NCBI GenBank assembly: GCA_021812785.1 | Contig: JAKAMR010000012.1 | Span: 28,055 to 36,824, forward strand | Direction of reading: 5' to 3' | Length of the DNA: 8,770 bases | From: Nitrospirota bacterium | GTDB lineage: Bacteria; Nitrospirota; Thermodesulfovibrionia; Thermodesulfovibrionales; JdFR-88 | Part shown: positions 5,815 to 8,770 of the stretch, piece by piece | Position numbering within the stretch: position 1 is the first letter of the stretch | Layout of the letters: every line of letters begins with the position of its first letter | Notes under the pieces: generated by a model | Told to the model about the DNA's origin: nothing | Databases searched by the model: none | The model's input: only the letters and a program-made list of their open reading frames with translations | Made by a program: the position numbers and the translations under genes

Positions 5815-5830
5815 TATGCAGCGAAGCATT
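5815..5830. promoter_or_regulatory. Operator dyad O3: TATGC-N6-GCATT
   Basis: TATGCAGCGAAGCATT lies 33 bp (about three turns) upstream of O4 ahead of the clamp gene. A TTTCAA ends four bases before it, the same offset as the -35 boxes at O1 and O4. No good -10 follows, so it is either a second operator or a decayed promoter copy. Confidence 0.55.
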
Positions 5831-5837
5831 TTTCCTC

Positions 5838-5867
5838 TTTACAATGCTATGCTTTTTTGCATAAATT
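5838..5867 (+). promoter_or_regulatory. Promoter of the beta-clamp/integrase operon
   Basis: -35 TTTACA (5838-5843), 18-bp spacer, -10 TAAATT (5862-5867). ATG 5876 follows eight bases later without a Shine-Dalgarno, again implying a leaderless message. The spacer is occupied by dyad O4. Confidence 0.55.
5848..5863. promoter_or_regulatory. Operator dyad O4: TATGC-N6-GCATA
   Basis: TATGCTTTTTTGCATA has perfect 5-bp arms, starts four bases after the -35 box and overlaps the first two bases of the -10 box. This is the same geometry as O1. An extra half-site AATGC (5843-5847) abuts it. Confidence 0.62.
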
Positions 5868-5875
5868 AGAAAGCG

Positions 5876-6592
5876 ATGAAATTGACCGTCGGGAGAAAGG
5901 AATTCCAGGCGCGGCTCGCGGACGTCTGCGCCGTAGCGGACAGAAAGGCCGCCATGCAATCCCTGACCTCCCACTTCCGGCTGGACGTGAAGACACAAAG
6001 CTCCACACTCACGGCCACGGATATCGATACGACCCTCCGGGAGCTGATGGCGGACGCCCTCGGCATCGAGGAAGAAGGCTCGCTCTGCCTGCCCGCCCAA
6101 AAACTCTTCGAGATCGTGCGCATGTCTGAAAACTGCGAAATCCGCATCGAAAGCCTTGGCGAGCATGTCCGCGTCATGGCCGGCCAATCGCGGTACCGCC
6201 TGCCGACATTGCCGGCCTCGGACTTTCCGGAGTTCCCCAAGGTAAAGGACCCGCTGAAGCTGGCCATCGCCGCCGGAGACCTCTTAAAACTTCTGGAGCG
6301 CACTATTTATGCTGCCGCCCAGGAAAACCTTGAACGTTACACCCTCCAGGGAATCCTTTTCAATCTGAATCCGAAAAACAAAAGACTCACGGTCGTCGGC
6401 TGCGACGGCCATAACCTGGCGGCTGCAGCGACCACACTAAGCTCTGTAAGAGACGCGGATGCGAAGGACCGCAAATACATCCTCCCCGGCAAAGCCGCCA
6501 AGGAGCTTCTAAAGATACTCTCCGGCTTGGACGCGGAAGCCAACGTGACAGTCCACCTGGGCGAAAATCTCGCCCTTTTCCAGAGCGCGTAA
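5876..6592 (+). CDS. dnaN: DNA polymerase III beta sliding clamp, cut short after domain II
   Basis: The N-terminus MKLTVGRKEFQARL is the typical DnaN opening. Residues 1-120 correspond to domain I (with LTATDIDTTL, then RYRLPTLPASDFPEF) and about 121-238 to domain II (YTLQGILFNL, VVGCDGHNLA, ILPGKAAKELLKIL). The clamp encircles DNA as a ring and tethers polymerase and other partners. Here the frame ends at a TAA (6590-6592) after 238 residues. The same frame continues without other stops to 7009, giving 377 codons before the final stop, against about 366 in E. coli. The stop falls at a beta-turn just before the ...EGAYPDY segment that leads into domain III, which carries much of the partner-binding cleft. 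The product as read would lack a third of each subunit and probably could not form the ring. ATG 5876 has no ribosome site and may be leaderless. Confidence 0.88.
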   Translation: MKLTVGRKEFQARLADVCAVADRKAAMQSLTSHFRLDVKTQSSTLTATDIDTTLRELMADALGIEEEGSLCLPAQKLFEIVRMSENCEIRIESLGEHVRVMAGQSRYRLPTLPASDFPEFPKVKDPLKLAIAAGDLLKLLERTIYAAAQENLERYTLQGILFNLNPKNKRLTVVGCDGHNLAAAATTLSSVRDADAKDRKYILPGKAAKELLKILSGLDAEANVTVHLGENLALFQSA

Positions 6593-7009
6593 CGGGAATT
6601 CGCCGCGCGGCTCCTGGAGGGCGCCTACCCGGACTACAGCAAGATCATCCCAAAGAAAAACGAGACCACGGTCAAAGTAGCCAATGAAGCCTTTCAGCGC
6701 GCCATTGAGCGCATGGCGCTCGTGGACAGAGCGATAAGTCTCGATTTCAGGAGCACGGGAATCCATCTTTCCGCGCAGAGCCCCGAGGAAGGCGAGGCCG
6801 AGGAGACCTTTCAGCCCGAAAAGCACACAGGCGCGGACGTCAAGGCGTGCATCCTGGCGGCGCCTTTCCTCCGGGCCCTGAAAGCGATAGGTGACGCGAG
6901 CGTAACAATCGGCCTTACCGATGACCAGTCGCCCATCCTCCTTCATTCCGCGGAGGAAAGCGAGGCCGCAAACTACAAATGCGTCGTCATGCCAAGGCGG
7001 GAAGAGTAA
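6593..7009 (+). pseudogene. dnaN: Detached third domain of the beta clamp, in frame after a stop
   Basis: Directly after the TAA, the same reading frame encodes REFAARLLEGAYPDYSKIIP and continues through a full domain III to the normal clamp C-terminus (YKCVVMPRREE; E. coli ends in a similar V-V-M-P segment). No start codon with a ribosome site follows the stop. The first ATG (6713) lies inside the domain and would give a 98-residue fragment. The sequence has no other damage, so the stop is recent, or an assembly/sequencing error, or it is read through. A single C-to-T change from CAA (Gln) would create it. The following gene begins two bases after the stop codon at 7007-7009. Confidence 0.8.
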
Positions 7010-7011
7010 CC

Positions 7012-7368
7012 ATGGAGCAGATAAAAATCAAAAAGCGGCTAAACCGGGCGGGGACTTGCCCGGCATGTAAAAAGCGGTCCTTGTTGCATCACTGTGTTGA
7101 AAATGGAGTGAAGGCAGTTTACCGCGCCGATAAGGACCTGCGTGAAATATGGGAGGCCGACCTTTACAGGTGCCCCGGATGCGGCAATCTCGTCCTGACC
7201 GATTTCGGAGATCACCCTCAATGGACGAAAAGGACAGGCTGGCTCCAGGGCCAGGGCCCGGACGTCCGGGACTGGCTGGCCCGCATAGAGCGGGAAGCCA
7301 GGGTCAGGGGAAAACAGGGACTCATATACGTGACCGTCCGAGGCCCCGTCAAGGCGGGGATATCATGA
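7012..7368 (+). CDS. Zinc-ribbon hypothetical protein (118 aa)
   Basis: This cytoplasmic-looking protein has two CxxC pairs, C15-P-A-C18 (RAGTCPACKKRSLL) and C53-P-G-C56 (YRCPGCGNLVL), about 35 residues apart, which together would form a zinc ribbon. The C-terminal half is basic (RIEREARVRGKQG). No enzyme motif is seen and the family is not recognised. An upstream in-frame ATG at 6979 would overlap the clamp gene. ATG 7012 is preferred because GGAAGAG lies six bases upstream and the gene then starts two bases after the clamp stop, suggesting coupled translation. It would be sensitive to the premature stop in the clamp gene. Its stop overlaps the next start (ATGA). Confidence 0.65.
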   Translation: MEQIKIKKRLNRAGTCPACKKRSLLHHCVENGVKAVYRADKDLREIWEADLYRCPGCGNLVLTDFGDHPQWTKRTGWLQGQGPDVRDWLARIEREARVRGKQGLIYVTVRGPVKAGIS

Positions 7369-7571
7369 AACGCATCGCCCTATACGACCTCAACCCCGCC
7401 CGGAAGGATGTTATCGACCTGCGTTCAGACGTGCGCCGGGAACGGCTGCCAGCAAATGCTTGTTGCCTCCGGTTCCGGTCTCTCAAAGGCCTCCGCTTTG
7501 ACATCCCCGCCCTCAACATGACCAAGGTGCGGGCAAACTTCTGCCTGATCTGCGGCAGGAGGATCAAATGA
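7365..7571 (+). CDS. Very small CxxC protein (68 aa)
   Basis: It starts MKRIALYDLNPARKDVIDLR and ends with FCLICGRRIK, a single CxxC at residues 60-63 just before a basic tail; a CC pair lies at 33-34. It is too short for more than one zinc finger. The ATG overlaps the previous stop by ATGA, and a GGCGGGG stretch lies just upstream, which supports translation as part of the operon. Family not recognised; nucleic-acid binding is only a guess from the basic, cysteine-containing end. Confidence 0.5.
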   Translation: MKRIALYDLNPARKDVIDLRSDVRRERLPANACCLRFRSLKGLRFDIPALNMTKVRANFCLICGRRIK

Positions 7572-7631
7572 ATGCCGGAACAGCCAGGCGGCACAGGCAC
7601 TGACAAAATACCTTTGTTTAGGAGCTGATAA

Positions 7632-7853
7632 ATGGGCCTGCTAACGGTCAAGGAAGTCTCGGAAATCCTGAATGTAAAACCCTCCACCCTCTATCAATGG
7701 GCTGAATTGGGCCAAATCCCATGTTTCAAGCTCAACGGCGCCCTCCGTTTCGACCTGACGGATATCGAGAGTTGGATAAAGGACTGCAAAAAAGAACCCG
7801 TTTCGGGGTATAATCCACTCATCCAGACCAGAGGCCCCAGGAAGGGAGCGTGA
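7632..7853 (+). CDS. Excisionase-like helix-turn-helix protein (73 aa)
   Basis: Residues 3-50 (LLTVKEVSEILNVKPSTLYQWAELGQIPCFKLNGALRF..DIESWI, shown in part) match the MerR-like HTH_17/AlpA/Xis fold: a first helix, a recognition helix PSTLYQWA, then the wing G-x-I-P-x-x-K-x-N-G-x-x-R-F. Such proteins bind attachment-site arms and steer a tyrosine integrase towards excision, or regulate it. AGGAG lies seven bases before the ATG, a strong start. It ends eight bases before the integrase start, the usual xis-int arrangement. The short C-terminal tail is basic. A plain regulator of the integrase is the alternative. Confidence 0.78.
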   Translation: MGLLTVKEVSEILNVKPSTLYQWAELGQIPCFKLNGALRFDLTDIESWIKDCKKEPVSGYNPLIQTRGPRKGA

Positions 7854-7861
7854 TATAAACC

Positions 7862-8770
7862 ATGGGGCTTTACCGAAGAGGTAAAATCTACTGGTGCAAC
7901 ATAAAGATGCAGGGTACCAGGATTCAGGAATCCCTGAAGACCGACAACCGGAAGCTGGCGGAAAAGCTCTATGCGAAGGTCTATACGGAAGCCGTGGAAG
8001 GCAGGTATTTCGATCAGGTCAAGGCAAAAAGGATTCTGTTTTCGGAGATGGTTGAAAAGTATCTAAGCAAGTACGAGAAACTCAGGGACAGGACAAGCCT
8101 TACCAGGCTTATGCCGGTCTTCGGGCAATTGACGCTTGCCGAGATCACTACAGAGCGCATCTCCGACTACCACAGGGACCGCCTGAAGGTGGTCAAGCCT
8201 GCCACGGTATATCAGGAGCTTTCCCTGATGCGCCGCATGTTCAACGTGGCACGCAGGGAATGGAAATGGGTCAGGGACAATCCTGTGGCCGATTTGTCCT
8301 TTTCAGTGGGCAATAAAAACGCCAGAGAGCGTTGGCTTAACTATGAAGAGGAAAAGAGGCTGCTTGATTGCGCCGGGAACCCCGTTTGGCTTCGGCCTGT
8401 GCTTGTCTTCGCCTTGCACACTGGAATGAGAAGGGGAGAGATCATAAGCCTGAAATGGACTGACGTGGACTTCCCCAGAAGGCTTGTAAGGGTGCTTAAG
8501 TCCAAGAATGGGGAGAAGAGGTCGGTCCCCATGTCAAAGACGGTTTATGAGCTTCTCAGGGGCCAGAACATCAGGGATATTTCTGGCAGGGTGTTTCCTG
8601 TTTCCGCAAGATGTCTCAGGCAGGGTTTTGAGAAGGCAGTGGACCGGGCGGGGCTTCAGGATTTCACTTTTCATGACCTGAGGCATACCTTTGCCACCAG
8701 GCTAGTGCAAAACGGGGCTGAGCTGTACAAGGTGAAGGAGCTCCTTGGTCACAAGTCGATAAGCATGACC
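7862..8770 (+). CDS. int: Tyrosine recombinase / integrase (3' end outside window)
   Basis: 303 residues are visible. Residues 1-50 include the short YRRGKIYWCNIKMQG arm-type region. About 58-150 is a SAM-like core-binding domain (FSEMVEKYLSKYEKL to WVRDNPVADL). From 160 the catalytic domain begins: HTGMRRGE with the first catalytic Arg (R190), the Lys of LKSKNGEKRSVP (213-218), HDLRH with His271 and Arg274, and LLGHKS with His297. The nucleophile Tyr should fall just past the edge. The enzyme would insert and excise the element at a host site; the attachment site is expected close to the end of this gene, outside the window. ATG 7862 has a purine-rich GGGAG 15 bases upstream, a poor distance, so translation may be coupled to the excisionase gene. 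Family assignment is secure. Confidence 0.93.
   Translation, partial: MGLYRRGKIYWCNIKMQGTRIQESLKTDNRKLAEKLYAKVYTEAVEGRYFDQVKAKRILFSEMVEKYLSKYEKLRDRTSLTRLMPVFGQLTLAEITTERISDYHRDRLKVVKPATVYQELSLMRRMFNVARREWKWVRDNPVADLSFSVGNKNARERWLNYEEEKRLLDCAGNPVWLRPVLVFALHTGMRRGEIISLKWTDVDFPRRLVRVLKSKNGEKRSVPMSKTVYELLRGQNIRDISGRVFPVSARCLRQGFEKAVDRAGLQDFTFHDLRHTFATRLVQNGAELYKVKELLGHKSISMT

Noticed and set aside
6590..6592. TAA as a programmed recoding site
   Set aside because: No stem-loop or known readthrough context was seen after the stop; mutation or sequence error is simpler. Kept as a finding to check, not claimed.

Overview
The window is one end of a temperate-phage-like or plasmid-like integrative element from a bacterium. 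Supporting genes are a tyrosine integrase running off the right edge, an excisionase-like protein, two divergent helix-turn-helix regulators, a replication initiator followed by a DnaC-like helicase loader, an element-encoded beta sliding clamp, a sigma-70-type factor and a ParM-like actin ATPase running off the left edge. The host cannot be fixed from sequence alone. Coding style (mixed GC, many AGG/AGA arginine codons) and the gene families would fit a Deltaproteobacteria- or Nitrospirota-like host, but this is a weak inference. No tRNA, rRNA or CRISPR array was seen.

Layout. At 1-491 (minus) is the start of a ParM/StbA-like gene. At 492-913 is an AT-rich, strongly strand-asymmetric non-coding stretch with phased repeats. 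At 914-1339 (plus) is a small basic protein. From 5270 down to 1437 a leftward block reads: small HTH regulator, initiator, helicase loader, zinc-ribbon protein, sigma factor. It closes with a hairpin/T-tract at 1339-1380. From 5394 rightward the order is an XRE repressor-like gene, the beta clamp (interrupted by an in-frame TAA), a zinc-ribbon protein, a very small CxxC protein, an excisionase-like protein and the integrase.

How it fits together. The centre is organised like the lambda immunity and replication region. A repressor-like gene faces a small Cro-like gene that heads the operon carrying an 'O'-like initiator and a 'P'-like helicase loader. As in lambda, the initiator gene contains iterated repeats beside an AT-rich segment, so the replication origin may lie inside it. 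The main regulatory observation is a 16-bp dyad, TATGC-N6-GCATW. Three copies and one weaker copy lie at 5285-5300, 5337-5352, 5815-5830 and 5848-5863. Two of them occupy the same position inside matching promoters, one for the leftward replication/sigma operon and one for the rightward clamp/integrase operon. A single regulator could therefore control both arms. The two genes behind these promoters lack Shine-Dalgarno sequences and start 8-10 nt after the -10 box, which suggests leaderless mRNAs.
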